The notes under the pieces: generated by a model
Database searches by the model: none
What the model saw: only the letters and a program-made list of their open reading frames with translations
What the model was told of the DNA's origin: nothing
Source: Clostridiales bacterium
GTDB taxonomy: Bacteria > Bacillota > Clostridia > Lutisporales > Lutisporaceae
NCBI GenBank assembly: GCA_012522255.1
Contig: JAAYKT010000228.1
Span: forward strand, 1-5,973
Reading direction: 5' to 3'
Length of the DNA stretch: 5,973 nt
In this document: positions 5,773 to 5,973 of the stretch, in pieces
How positions within the stretch are numbered: the stretch's first letter is position 1
Layout of the letters: each line of letters opens with the position of its first letter
Made by a program: the position numbers and the translations under genes

Positions 5773-5973
5773 AAATATCACTCCGGTTTTAAAAACAACA
5801 GACAGTTTATCGTTTATCGGATATTAAAAACAATCTATTAAATATATATAAAGACACCTGGTAATATGTCAAGACAAAAAATAAAAACAATTGAAAAATA
5901 AATTTAACATAAGCTTAAAAAAGTGTACACTTAATAAAGCCTAACGAAATCCACTAATAAAATGGAAGCTGTA
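5773..5973. other. AT-rich region without a recognised gene
   Basis: No convincing coding sequence is visible. It contains a perfect tandem GTTTATC pair (5805-5818) and a strong dyad near the end. ATG 5962 could open a + strand gene running off the window (M-E-A-V), but no ribosome site precedes it. On the - strand a short open stretch reads in from the window edge and stops at TAG (5943-5941, reading leftward); the dyad followed by T-runs on that strand could then be its terminator. Neither can be confirmed. Confidence 0.4.
5913..5940. repeat. 28-bp imperfect dyad with a perfect 12-bp palindromic core
   Basis: The core AAGTGTACACTT (5921-5932) is its own reverse complement. Flanking GCTT (5913-5916) and AAGC (5937-5940) are also symmetric about the same centre, giving 11 of 14 matched pairs. 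It could be an operator for a neighbouring gene, or a terminator of a - strand gene, as six T follow the core on that strand. Confidence 0.5.

Noticed and set aside
5867..5973. End of an insertion sequence starting near TGTCAAGACA
   Set aside because: No matching opposite end, target duplication or transposase is within the window, so it cannot be supported.

Overview
The window looks like chromosomal DNA from a low-GC Gram-positive bacterium, most likely a clostridial Firmicute. The reasons are AT-rich coding sequence, strong purine-rich Shine-Dalgarno sites, a TTG start, tight 4-base gene overlaps, and a lipoprotein (not free periplasmic) solute-binding protein. All recognisable genes lie on the + strand. 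No genus can be named from the sequence alone.

Layout. (1) 16-1403: the ATPase and the transmembrane T subunit of an energy-coupling factor (ECF/Cbi-type) transporter, overlapping by 4 bases. The substrate-specific S subunit is not in the window and is presumably upstream. (2) 1404-1522: a 119-base gap holding an 11-bp imperfect tandem array (five units) and two short hairpins ahead of the next ribosome binding site. (3) 1523-2681: a MobB-like P-loop GTP-binding protein, then an overlapping small kinase of the aminoglycoside-phosphotransferase/RIO-like fold. (4) 2739-5746: a complete FecBCD/BtuFCD/MolABC-type importer: lipoprotein binding protein, FecCD permease, ATPase. A simple terminator follows at 5746-5772. 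(5) 5773-5973: AT-rich DNA without a recognisable gene, carrying a perfect 12-bp palindrome inside a 28-bp dyad.

How the genes fit. Two uptake systems flank a nucleotide-binding MobB-like protein and a kinase. MobB proteins are tied to molybdenum-cofactor maturation, and one branch of the FecBCD-type importers (MolABC) carries molybdate or tungstate. A metal-oxyanion/cofactor acquisition locus is therefore a reasonable guess. The importer could equally carry haem, a siderophore or a corrinoid, and the ECF substrate is unknown.

The clearest anomaly is in the permease. The reading frame breaks at about 4225-4229, exactly where the conserved FecCD core continues in another frame. Adding one A to the AAAA run restores a full-length protein of 342 residues. 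This is either a recent inactivating mutation or a sequencing/assembly error; the site is not a canonical programmed -1 slippery sequence.
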